Source: Planctomycetia bacterium (GTDB taxonomy: Bacteria > Planctomycetota > Phycisphaerae > UBA1845 > Fen-1342). From it: DNA of 64,000 nucleotides. Location of the stretch: positions 2,788,616 to 2,852,615 of the forward strand of contig CP054190.1 in assembly GCA_015709575.1 (NCBI GenBank), written 5' to 3'. A program made the position numbers and the translations under genes. The notes below the pieces were generated by a model. That model was not told the DNA's origin. It ran no database searches and saw only the letters and a program-made list of their open reading frames with translations. Positions 53,596-61,694 of the stretch are shown piece by piece. Numbering within the stretch: position 1 is the stretch's first letter; each line of letters opens with the position of its first letter.

Positions 53596-53608
53596 GGGTA
53601 AATTACCC
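53596..53608. promoter_or_regulatory. Palindrome upstream of island integrase
   Basis: GGGTAAATTACCC, 25 bp before the integrase ATG. The decayed copy at 48317-48328 has GGGTAAATACCC in the same place. Likely an integrase operator. Confidence 0.5.
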
Positions 53609-53686
53609 TCGTTTTCGAGCTTCCCGAGCCGCACAGCCCAACGCGGGCCGGTTCGCAAGTTGCGATCGGCTATGGGATTATATCAA

Positions 53687-53758
<72 letters not shown>

Positions 53759-53853
53759 AGAGGCCGTTTTCTACTACATTTTCGCGGCCGCTTCTACTAC
53801 AATTCCGGTACGGCTGACCCGGCAATCGACCTAACCGCAAAGGAGGACGAGCC

Positions 53854-55146
53854 GTGCCGAAGCAAGGTCCGAACCGCCACCGGCGGATTCCGAAGCTCGC
53901 GTTCACCGACCTTCAGGGCATCGGCTGGCACGTGAGCTTCCGCGACGACAACGGCGTACCCCGCCGCCATCGGTTCAACATCAAAGAGCGTAGCGGTGAA
54001 CCGCAAGCTCGGCTCCTCTATCACGCATGGGTGCTTGAGCATCTTGGAGGCCAGAACGTGAAGGCGTTTCCAACCAAGCTCCGGCCGCCGCCCAAGGCCA
54101 AGCGGGACGAACGCGTACTTTCGGGCAGCATCCTTGAAATTGCAAGCGGCTTCTTGGATGCCGAGGAGACCCGCTCCCGCAAAGGACATGAGCCCAAGCG
54201 TCGCGGGACGATTGCCGCCCCGGTGTTTCGCGACCGCAAGAAAATCGTGCAGGACTTCATGAGCTTCCTGAACACGAGGCGGGGAACGGGGGCCGTATCT
54301 CGCATGCGACTTTCCGACCTCGCGATGGAAGACGTGGAAGCGTTCAATCAGGCCGTTGTCGAGAAGGGCTTCTCCGCGTCGCAGGTCGCCAAGCGGCTCC
54401 AAATCGTGAAGGCCATCATCGACCGGGCCGGAAGGCCCGAGCATGGCGGCCAGATGCTCTCATGGAACTGGGACTCTCGCGACGTTCTGCACGGCAAGCC
54501 CACCGATGAACGGATGCTGCCCACTCGCGAGCAGCTTATCCGAATGCTCCGAGCCACCGACCTTCGCGGCCGCACCATGATTTGGCTCGGCATCGGTCTC
54601 GGCTTTGGAGCACGTGACTTGGCCGCTATCCGCGTCGGACAAATCACGCCTGATGCCTACGACCTTCGCCGCAGCAAGACGGGCGTCGAGCGATTCGGTG
54701 AGACTCCGGCTCGTGTGTGGCACTATGTCTCGATGTACCAGACCAGGATGAATCGGCCCGCCGGCCAGCTTCTCTTTCTGACTAGGCACGGCGTGCCGCT
54801 CGTGCAGCCGACCTCAAACGCAGTGACTCAGTGGTGGCAGAAGCTCCGCGACCGGATAGGCAAGTGCGGCGACACGCTCCCCGGCTTCTACACGCTCCGA
54901 CACCTGGGGGCGACAGAGTTCGGCTCGCGGTCCGGCTGCTCCATCGGCCAAATCAAGCGTTGGCTTGGCCACGCGGCCAGCTCCGACATGGCGGACGTGT
55001 ACATGCGACCTGTTCGCCCTGAGTTCGAAGAGGTCATCGAGTGGGTCCGAAGCCGGCTTCAGACGCCGACCATCGACGATGAGCACCGACTCATCAAGCC
55101 CCGACAGCGAAAGCCCATCGCCAAGAAAACCGGCGAGGCTCGCTGA
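53854..55146 (+). CDS. Tyrosine recombinase/integrase of the right-hand element
   Basis: 430 aa, GTG start with AGGAGG upstream. The N-terminal SAM-like DNA-binding domain is at about 120-210. The catalytic domain shows LGFGARDLAAIRVGQI (Arg), KTGVERFGETP (Lys region), FYTLRHLGATEFGS (HxxR-type box) and KRWLGHAASSDMADVYMRP (His and nucleophile Tyr). It reads away from tRNA-Gly and is unrelated to the island integrase on the other side, so a different element abuts here. Confidence 0.85.
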   Translation: MPKQGPNRHRRIPKLAFTDLQGIGWHVSFRDDNGVPRRHRFNIKERSGEPQARLLYHAWVLEHLGGQNVKAFPTKLRPPPKAKRDERVLSGSILEIASGFLDAEETRSRKGHEPKRRGTIAAPVFRDRKKIVQDFMSFLNTRRGTGAVSRMRLSDLAMEDVEAFNQAVVEKGFSASQVAKRLQIVKAIIDRAGRPEHGGQMLSWNWDSRDVLHGKPTDERMLPTREQLIRMLRATDLRGRTMIWLGIGLGFGARDLAAIRVGQITPDAYDLRRSKTGVERFGETPARVWHYVSMYQTRMNRPAGQLLFLTRHGVPLVQPTSNAVTQWWQKLRDRIGKCGDTLPGFYTLRHLGATEFGSRSGCSIGQIKRWLGHAASSDMADVYMRPVRPEFEEVIEWVRSRLQTPTIDDEHRLIKPRQRKPIAKKTGEAR

Positions 55147-55443
55147 CCTTCGAACACGGCGAGCAATCGTCCTGAGCGTGTTCCCGCCTTTTGCTCGTTC
55201 TGCCTCCATTCCGCGTCGCGTTCGCCGCTCTCCGGCTTTGCCGCCGGTCGTTCGCGGCACCGGCCGCGGCCAGGCTTCGCCCTACGGGCGTGCTCTACGA
55301 GCACCTGCCTGTCACGTCCGTTGCCTCACGCTCTCGCCCTGAGAGCGGCTCCCGCTCCGCTTGCTCCTTTTGACTCGAACGCACCGTCCCGCATTCGCCG
55401 TGAAGGGACGGTCCCTTCTCGAAAAACAAAAGGAGCATGAATC
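55147..55443. other. Leader region of the ArdC-like gene
   Basis: No gene supported. It contains an 8-bp inverted repeat ACCGTCCC (55383-55390) and GGGACGGT (55405-55412) and a good SD, AGGAG, before ATG 55444. Probable promoter/operator region. Confidence 0.45.
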
Positions 55444-56259
55444 ATGAAAGCAGAACAAGCGAAGAAACTGGCGGACAACGCACTCGACACGCTCGCCGCG
55501 GCCCTGAAGGCCGGAAAGAGCGAGTCCCTCACGGCCTACCTTGCGGCAATGGGCCGCTTCCACGCGTACTCGTGGGGCAACGTGATGCTCATCGTCTCGC
55601 AGAAGCCCGACGCGACGCATGTTGCCGGCTTCCAGACCTGGAAGTCACTCGGCCGCTTCGTGAAGAAGGGCGAACACGGCATCGTCATCATCGCCCCGAT
55701 GCTCATCAAGGCGAAGGAGCGGGCCGCCGACTCGGGCGAAGAGCAGAAGCTTCTCCGCTTCAAGGCCGTGTACGTGTTCGACGTGAGCCAGACCGACGGT
55801 GAGCCGCTCGCCGAATTCGCCCAGGTCAGCGGCGACCCACGCGAGCACACCGACCGCCTGAAGGACTTCGTCGCCTCCCGCGGTATCACGCTTGAGTACG
55901 CGGAGCACCTCGCCGGTGCCAAGGGTCGCTCGTTTGGTGGTCGAATCCAGCTTCTCTCCGGCATGACGCCCGCCGAGGAGTTTTCGGTTCTCGCACATGA
56001 GGTCGCTCATGAGCTTCTCCACCACGGCGAACGGCGGAGCGAAACTTCGAAGATGATTCGTGAGACTGAAGCCGAGGCTGTCGCATTCGTCGTGAGCCAG
56101 GCCATCGGGCTTGAGGTCGGCACGCACGCCGCGGACTACATCCAGCTCTACGACGGCAACACCGACACGCTTGCCGAATCGCTGGAATTCATCCAGAAGA
56201 CCGCCGCCACCATCATCGCGGCGGTCGCAGCCGATGAGTCGCTTGCCGAAGCGGCCTAA
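55444..56259 (+). CDS. ArdC-like antirestriction protein
   Basis: 271 aa. The N-terminal ArdC ssDNA-binding domain (LTAYLAAMGRFHAYSWGNVMLIVSQKPDATHVAGFQTWKSLGR) is followed by a zinc metallopeptidase-like domain with HEVAHELLHH, Glu further on in RETEAEAVAFVV. ArdC-type proteins protect incoming DNA from restriction during transfer. Good SD. A perfect intrinsic terminator follows directly. Confidence 0.85.
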   Translation: MKAEQAKKLADNALDTLAAALKAGKSESLTAYLAAMGRFHAYSWGNVMLIVSQKPDATHVAGFQTWKSLGRFVKKGEHGIVIIAPMLIKAKERAADSGEEQKLLRFKAVYVFDVSQTDGEPLAEFAQVSGDPREHTDRLKDFVASRGITLEYAEHLAGAKGRSFGGRIQLLSGMTPAEEFSVLAHEVAHELLHHGERRSETSKMIRETEAEAVAFVVSQAIGLEVGTHAADYIQLYDGNTDTLAESLEFIQKTAATIIAAVAADESLAEAA

Positions 56260-56268
56260 TGCGAACCG

Positions 56269-56294
56269 GAGCCGGCTTCGGCCGGCTCTTTTTT
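56269..56294 (+). terminator. Intrinsic terminator after the ArdC-like gene
   Basis: GAGCCGGC (56269-56276), TTCG loop, GCCGGCTC (56281-56288), then TTTTTT. Textbook rho-independent terminator. Confidence 0.95.
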
Positions 56295-56557
56295 GTTCGC
56301 AAGGAGAAGAGAGCACGGGTCAGAGAGAGGCCCTCAGACTCAGGACCTTACCGGCAGGTGAGGGGAGGAAAGGGGAGCCTGCCTGCGGCTACTGCCGCCC
56401 GGCCATCATCGTCGGGCTCCAAGGGCCTTACGGCCTCGCGGGGCGAGAGCCCGACGACGACGGCCTTAGACGGCAGCACGGAGACCCGCGGTGTGTTCGT
56501 GAATAGCCGCGAGCGAGGCCGTAAGGGTTCGCCAGGTGGCTGTGGTTGGATGCCGCC
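56295..56557. other. Intergenic between convergent genes
   Basis: About 260 bp with no supported gene. It contains short GGCC-rich inverted stretches around 56420-56475, perhaps the terminator of the DUF2188 gene. Confidence 0.4.
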
Positions 56558-56791
56558 TTAATGCTTCGTGTCCCGCGGTGGATGCGGGTCGTTACCAAAG
56601 CTGTCCTTATCCCGAATCTTTCCATCGCGGCCGTGAATGACGAGTTCCGACCGCTCGACCTTGGCCGCGTCGCGGCCGGCGTCGATGGCCTTTTGCTGCG
56701 TCGGGTGGACCGACGAGACCCGGTCGTTTCCTTCCTTCTTCACGGCCCAGCCATCATCATGCTTCACCACATGAACGTTCTTCTTTGGCAT
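56558..56791 (-). CDS. DUF2188 protein
   Basis: 77 aa: KNVHVVKHDDGWAVKKEGNDRVSSVHPTQQKAIDAGRDAAKVERSELVIHGRDGKIRDKDSFGNDPHP is the complete DUF2188 pattern (HVxxxxxGWaVkxeg ... Selxvhg.dGkIr..). Function unknown; common on mobile elements. It is divergent from the IetA-like gene across an inverted-repeat operator. Confidence 0.9.
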   Translation of the reverse strand: MPKKNVHVVKHDDGWAVKKEGNDRVSSVHPTQQKAIDAGRDAAKVERSELVIHGRDGKIRDKDSFGNDPHPPRDTKH

Positions 56792-56834
56792 GTTTTTCTC
56801 CGTGTCCAGCCGGCCGGCCGGCCGCGGCTCAAGC

Positions 56835-56879
56835 CCGGTGGACTAGTTTGACGATACGGCTTGCATATTAGTCCACCGG
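56835..56879. promoter_or_regulatory. 11-bp inverted repeat in a divergent promoter
   Basis: CCGGTGGACTA (56835-56845) and TAGTCCACCGG (56869-56879) are exact complements with 23 bp between, enclosing TTGACG (56848-56853), a likely -35 box. The site lies between the DUF2188 and AAA+ genes and could repress both. Confidence 0.65.
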
Positions 56880-56899
56880 ATGCTACGCTGTCAAGCGTG

Positions 56900-58030
56900 A
56901 TGGATGAGGCGAAAATGGCAGAAGCGGACACGAAGGCTATTTCAGGGTCGGATTTAGTCCATCTAGCTCGGCTGGCTTTGGCTGGGCGGCCGCAGGACGT
57001 GCAATTGCTCGTCCGCCGGCTCGCTAAACGCTATCGCGGCTCGATTCCGGAGGTCGCTGAGGGACTGTCCGAGTTGCTCCGCGAGGCCCCCACCAGGGAA
57101 TCGCCGCTCCGTCGCGATGGTGTGGCACCGGTCCCGGTTGACCTCGATTCCCGGCTCCACTTGGTTCGCCTTGAGCACGTCTCTGCCCTAGATGTCGAGC
57201 CGGTTTGGTTGGCGAGTGTCCGAAGCGGACTGGAGCAACTGGTCCAGGAACGTCAGCGACAAGACGAGCTTGCCAAGGCTAGCTTGGCTCCCACGCGAAC
57301 CGTCATCTTCACCGGCCCGCCTGGCGTCGGTAAGTCGCTCGCCGCTCGCTGGCTGGCCTGGCGGTTGGAGCGACCGCTGGTTGTGCTGGACCTTTCGGCT
57401 GTAATGAGTAGTTTCCTCGGCCGGACTGGTACCAACCTACGTTACGTCCTGGATTACGCGAAGAGCGTCGATTGCATCCTCTTGCTCGATGAATTGGACG
57501 CCGTCGCCAAGCGAAGGGACGACATCCTTGAAGTCGGCGAACTAAAACGGCTCGTGACTGTCCTGCTCCAGGAGATAGACGATTGGCCCGCTACGGGCCT
57601 GCTCGTTGCTGCAACGAATCATCCAGTCCTGCTCGACCAGGCGGTCTGGCGGCGGTTCGAGATGAAGATTGAGTTTCCGATGCCGGATTGCGAGGCAGTC
57701 GGGAAGGCGATAGAGGCGTTCAGCGGACCAGGCGGTTCGCTACCGTCCGAGTGGAACGGCACGCTGACCTCCCTGCTACGGGGTTTATCGTTTAGCGACA
57801 TCGAGCGTGAAGTCACCGCCATGAGACGTGATGCGGTCATTCGCGGACACTCACTCGAACACTCCTTGCAGCAATTGGTCAGGCGTCGTATTGGCGACCT
57901 ACCCCGTTCAGAGCGGGGAGCCGTCGCTTCGACGCTCACAAAGCTGGGTCTCTCGCAACGACAGATTCACGACTTGACCGGCGTGAGTCGAGATACGATT
58001 CGGAAGGCGGCGGCACGCTCTCGTTCTTGA
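56900..58030 (+). CDS. IetA-like AAA+ ATPase
   Basis: 376 aa. Helical N-terminus, then an AAA+ core: GPPGVGKS (139-146), ILLLDELDAVAKRRDD (193-200 Walker B region), LVAATNHP (sensor 1) and VWRRFEMKIEFP (arginine finger region). The last 40 residues form a resolvase-like helix-turn-helix (LSQRQIHDLTGVSRDTIRKAA). Followed 18 bp later by a subtilase gene: AAA+ plus S8 protease is the IetAS defence pair. The HTH tail is unusual and suggests self-regulation. Confidence 0.8.
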   Translation: MDEAKMAEADTKAISGSDLVHLARLALAGRPQDVQLLVRRLAKRYRGSIPEVAEGLSELLREAPTRESPLRRDGVAPVPVDLDSRLHLVRLEHVSALDVEPVWLASVRSGLEQLVQERQRQDELAKASLAPTRTVIFTGPPGVGKSLAARWLAWRLERPLVVLDLSAVMSSFLGRTGTNLRYVLDYAKSVDCILLLDELDAVAKRRDDILEVGELKRLVTVLLQEIDDWPATGLLVAATNHPVLLDQAVWRRFEMKIEFPMPDCEAVGKAIEAFSGPGGSLPSEWNGTLTSLLRGLSFSDIEREVTAMRRDAVIRGHSLEHSLQQLVRRRIGDLPRSERGAVASTLTKLGLSQRQIHDLTGVSRDTIRKAAARSRS

Positions 58031-58048
58031 GTCGTCGGAGATTGAACT

Positions 58049-60307
58049 ATGGCGAAGACAACGAACTTTCTGCTCGGTAGCGGCGAGAACTTGACCGGAC
58101 CCGTCGAACTTCCGCGTGGCGGAAGCACTCCCAGGCCGCCCTACACATTCTTGGAGGCCAAGACGCGGCTCTCCCCGCAGGTGCAACGAGCGGCGGACGC
58201 AATCGCCGAACTGTCGCCGGCTGCGTGCCCCCGAGATTACGCTGTCGCGGTCATGACTTTGCACCCGGAATACATCGCCAAGAGCTATCATCCGAGCCGG
58301 TTGCTGTCAGCGGTGGGGCTTGAGGCCGTGGGAAGCCGCCCTCGAAAACTCGCTCCCGAGAAATGGCGTCCGAAGTCTGAATCGACCAGAGCGAAGAGAC
58401 CGCCGCCTGAGGAGGCCGAAGGCGTAGACTTGTTCGTCGCTGGCAAGCGGGCACGGTTCCAGCAGTTTGCGAACGTGCTCCCGACGTGGACCGAGCACAT
58501 CGAGGGAGCAGGTCAGTTGTTCGAGGTCGAGCAATTCCGTGCCGCAACATCAGGCGACCGCCTTCGCCCGCTTCAAACTGACGCCGCCGAACCGCTTTTG
58601 GAGGTTGTACTCCATGTTTTTGAGCCATTTGTCATAGAGAGTTTCGAGGCGTACCTCGCCACGTTCCAACTCAAGGCGGACATCGACCGCCGATACGTAG
58701 CGGGGTCGCTGTGCTTCATGCCACTTCGCTCGCCGCGTGAACTTCTTGAAGAAGTCGCTCAATTCGCGTTCTTGCGAGTCGTTCGTGAGATGCCGCGTCT
58801 CAGGCCGCTCCGTCCAGTGTCTCGCTCCTTCCAGGGCTTGCAGCCGTTTGAGTGTGTGCTGCCAACGGAGCCGCCGCTCGACCGCAAAGTGAAGGCGGTT
58901 GTCTTCGACGGTGGATTGCCGGTGAACGCGGGCCTTGAAGCATGGGTAACGACAATCGAAGGACAGAATCTGACCGACCCGCTGCCGGAGTTCCTTGAGC
59001 ATGGTCTGGCCGTCACCTCCGCTCTGCTGTTTGGTCCATTGGATGCGGGTATGCCGCCATCGCGTCCCTACGCACACGTTGACCACGTTCGAGTGCTGGA
59101 CGACGAGTCGGACAAGGACGAAGACCTCTACGACGTGTTGCCCCGAATCCGAACCGTGTTGGAGACAGGCAAGTACCAATATGTCAATTTCAGCATCGGC
59201 CCTTACCTGCCCATCGAGGATGACGACGTTCACGCATGGACCGTCATGCTCGACCAATATCTTTCGACGGGCAACACACTCGCGGCGGTTGCCGTCGGCA
59301 ACTCCGGCCACCTCGACCGTGCGACAGGAAACGCACGAGTTCAGGTTCCGTCAGATTGTGTCAACGCCGTGGCTGTTGGTGCGTGCGACCGCCGCAGTGA
59401 CGGTTGGAGGAGAGCCAGCTATAGCTCTCTGGGGCCAGGACGCAGCCCCGGACTCGTAAAGCCCGATGTGCTCTCCTTTGGCGGTTGGGATGGCGAGCCG
59501 TTCTGGGTACTCGACGCTGCAAAGGCGGGACATACCGTTCCCACCTTCGGTACGAGCTTCGCCACACCATCAGTCCTTCGCATGGCGCTTGGCGTGCGTG
59601 CTCATTTCGGAGACGTAATGTCGCCGCTGGCACTTCGTGCTCTGTTGATTCACGCAGCCGAAGACGACGGGCACGAGCGTCATGAAGTTGGTTGGGGCCG
59701 TCTTGCCCACGAGCTTGAGAGCATCGTCGTCTGCCCCGAGGGCATGGCCCGGGTTGTGTACCAAGGTGTACTCGACCCGTCCGGAGCAATTCGTGCTTTC
59801 GTCCCTGTGCCGAATGAGCCGCTTGACGGGAAAGTCACCATTCACGCAACAATGTGTTTTGCTACAACCATTGACCCTGCCCATCCAAGCAATTACACCC
59901 GCAGTGGAGTCGAGATTTTCTTCCGACCTCACATCGAGAAGCGGAATAAATCGAAAGAGGGTCTGCCGCCGTCGCTTCACGCCAAGACCAAGTCGTTCTT
60001 CCAGGTCAAGAACTACAGCCCGGAGAGCGACCTTCGCCGCGACGCTCACAAATGGGAAACCGTTTTGAATCGGGCTCAAAACTTCCAGGGCCGGTCGTTG
60101 AAAGACCCAGCCTTTGACATCTATTACCACGCTCGCGAAGGGAGTCAGGCAACCACTGCCGCGGACAAGATTCGGTATGCACTCATCGTGACCGTCCGCT
60201 CACCGCGGACACCCGACCTTTACGACGGCATTCTTCGCAGATACCGAACCCGACTAACGCCCCTGACGCCGCTCATCCAGATTCCGGTTCGGACCACTGC
60301 GACGTGA
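58049..60307 (+). CDS. IetS-like subtilisin-family protease
   Basis: 752 aa. Large N-terminal region of unknown fold. S8 catalytic triad in the usual order: Asp in KAVVFDGGLP, His in FLEHGLAVTSALL, Ser in FGTSFATPSVLRMALG. C-terminal beta domain. No signal peptide, so cytoplasmic, consistent with an immune protease activated by its AAA+ partner. Same operon as the IetA-like gene. Confidence 0.85.
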   Translation: MAKTTNFLLGSGENLTGPVELPRGGSTPRPPYTFLEAKTRLSPQVQRAADAIAELSPAACPRDYAVAVMTLHPEYIAKSYHPSRLLSAVGLEAVGSRPRKLAPEKWRPKSESTRAKRPPPEEAEGVDLFVAGKRARFQQFANVLPTWTEHIEGAGQLFEVEQFRAATSGDRLRPLQTDAAEPLLEVVLHVFEPFVIESFEAYLATFQLKADIDRRYVAGSLCFMPLRSPRELLEEVAQFAFLRVVREMPRLRPLRPVSRSFQGLQPFECVLPTEPPLDRKVKAVVFDGGLPVNAGLEAWVTTIEGQNLTDPLPEFLEHGLAVTSALLFGPLDAGMPPSRPYAHVDHVRVLDDESDKDEDLYDVLPRIRTVLETGKYQYVNFSIGPYLPIEDDDVHAWTVMLDQYLSTGNTLAAVAVGNSGHLDRATGNARVQVPSDCVNAVAVGACDRRSDGWRRASYSSLGPGRSPGLVKPDVLSFGGWDGEPFWVLDAAKAGHTVPTFGTSFATPSVLRMALGVRAHFGDVMSPLALRALLIHAAEDDGHERHEVGWGRLAHELESIVVCPEGMARVVYQGVLDPSGAIRAFVPVPNEPLDGKVTIHATMCFATTIDPAHPSNYTRSGVEIFFRPHIEKRNKSKEGLPPSLHAKTKSFFQVKNYSPESDLRRDAHKWETVLNRAQNFQGRSLKDPAFDIYYHAREGSQATTAADKIRYALIVTVRSPRTPDLYDGILRRYRTRLTPLTPLIQIPVRTTAT

Positions 60308-60484
60308 CGCGGTGCTGCCGGCGGCTTCAAGGCGAGCCCTCCAACCGGCGAAGAATTTTTCGCCATCAATGAGCTCGCCGCGACGAACCTCTTCATCGCG
60401 GTGGAGTAGCCGAAGCCCGTCGCGGACGACTTCGCTCGCCGACCCCATTCGCCCGTTTCTATGCATGATAAAGGATGTTATCAT
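60254..60484 (-). pseudogene. ParD antitoxin remnant
   Basis: The core GRMGSASEVVRDGLRLLHRDEEVRRGEL is that of ParD/CC2985-type RHH antitoxins, but the N-terminal DNA-binding strand and about 20 residues are missing. The frame there is replaced by a palindrome, and no parE toxin follows. The tail overlaps the end of the subtilase gene on the opposite strand. Probably a relic rather than a working antitoxin. Confidence 0.65.
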
Positions 60485-60487
60485 GCA
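60462..60487. promoter_or_regulatory. Perfect 10-bp inverted repeat at ParD remnant start
   Basis: TGCATGATAA (60462-60471), 6-nt loop, TTATCATGCA (60478-60487). It overlaps the putative ATG of the remnant and may be a former operator or an insertion scar. Confidence 0.6.
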
Positions 60488-60556
60488 CTAACGGCAGGGG
60501 CGGAGCACCGCTCCTGAGAAGCCGTTCTAGCGGCTCCGCTTTCGGCCGAAGACTCT

Positions 60557-61573
60557 ATGGGCACGGACATTTTGAAACTCGACTCGTCGCCTCGCGTCCC
60601 CGGGAACCGGCCGGAGCCGCCGGCAATGGTTCGGCTCGCCGGGAGCAACGCTCGGTTCGCATACGACGAGTTCTTCGCGTGCGAGGAAAACTCGCACACC
60701 GAGCGAGCCTACCGGCATGCGGTGCATCGGTTCCTGTCACACTGTCAGTCGCTCAGCATGGCTTTGAGCCAAGTCACGCCAGGCATCGTGAGCGATTACC
60801 TGAAGACCTTACAGGCGGAGGTCAAATCGCGACGCGGAGAGCCGCTGCGATTCCGCCCAGCATCGAAACCCACCAAGAAGCTCCACCTCGCCGGTATCCG
60901 CAAATTCTTCGACAAGCTCGTTGAGCGGCACGCCATCATGCTCAACCCGGCACTCTCGGTACGCGGGCCGAAGCACAGCGTCGCTGAGGGTAAGACGCCC
61001 GCTCTCACCGTGCAGCAGGCCCGCCAGGTGCTTTCGAGCATCGACACGCGAAACGCCGTCGGCCTCCGCGACCGGGCCATTATCGCCGCCATGATTTACA
61101 CGGCCGTCCGAGCCGGTGCCGTTGCGAAACTCCGTCGCCGCGACTTCTTCTCCGACGGCCGGCAGTCGATGCTCCGCTTCGACGAGAAAGGCGGCAAGGT
61201 CCGCGACATCCCGGCGAGGCACGACCTCGAAGGCTTCGTTCGCGAGTATCTCGCCGTCGCCGGTGACGGCTCCGAAGCCGCTCCCCTCTTCCGCTCGGCC
61301 ATTGGCCGAACCGGCAAGCTCGGCGACAATGCGATGAGCCAGAACGACGTGCTCAGGATGGTCAAGCGACGGATGGCCGACGCCGGCCTCGCGGCCGGGC
61401 GGCTAACGTGCCACTCGTTCCGGGCGACGACGATTACTGATTTGCTTGACCAGGGCGTACCGCTGGAGGATGTTCAGTTTTTGGCGGGGCACGCGGACCC
61501 GCGAACGACGCGGCTCTACGACCGGCGGAGGAAGCAGGTCACGCGGAACATCGTCGAGAGAATCTCAATCTGA
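60557..61573 (+). CDS. XerC/D-like tyrosine recombinase
   Basis: 338 aa. N-terminal SAM-like core-binding domain (FLSHCQSLSMALSQVTPGIVSDYLKTLQ). Catalytic motifs are complete: YTAVRAGAVAKLRRRDF (Arg), EKGGKVRDIPAR (Lys), LTCHSFRATTITDLL (HxxR), FLAGHADPRTTRLYDRR (His and nucleophile Tyr). Related to integron/transposon-type single recombinases more than to housekeeping Xer proteins. Third recombinase within 10 kb. Confidence 0.88.
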   Translation: MGTDILKLDSSPRVPGNRPEPPAMVRLAGSNARFAYDEFFACEENSHTERAYRHAVHRFLSHCQSLSMALSQVTPGIVSDYLKTLQAEVKSRRGEPLRFRPASKPTKKLHLAGIRKFFDKLVERHAIMLNPALSVRGPKHSVAEGKTPALTVQQARQVLSSIDTRNAVGLRDRAIIAAMIYTAVRAGAVAKLRRRDFFSDGRQSMLRFDEKGGKVRDIPARHDLEGFVREYLAVAGDGSEAAPLFRSAIGRTGKLGDNAMSQNDVLRMVKRRMADAGLAAGRLTCHSFRATTITDLLDQGVPLEDVQFLAGHADPRTTRLYDRRRKQVTRNIVERISI

Positions 61574-61620
61574 AGGCGGTGTCGGATGAACCACATCCCC
61601 GTAAGGGTCGCTCACGTTAA

Positions 61621-61639
61621 CGTCACGATTATCGTGACG
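61621..61639. promoter_or_regulatory. 9-bp inverted repeat upstream of helicase gene
   Basis: CGTCACGAT, one T, ATCGTGACG: a 19-bp palindrome about 55 bp before the helicase GTG. It has no T-tract, so an operator is more likely than a terminator. Confidence 0.55.
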
Positions 61640-61694
61640 GTTCGGGAGCTCATCATCGCCGTTGAAGAACGGAGGCACGACCGGGAGCCGAATC

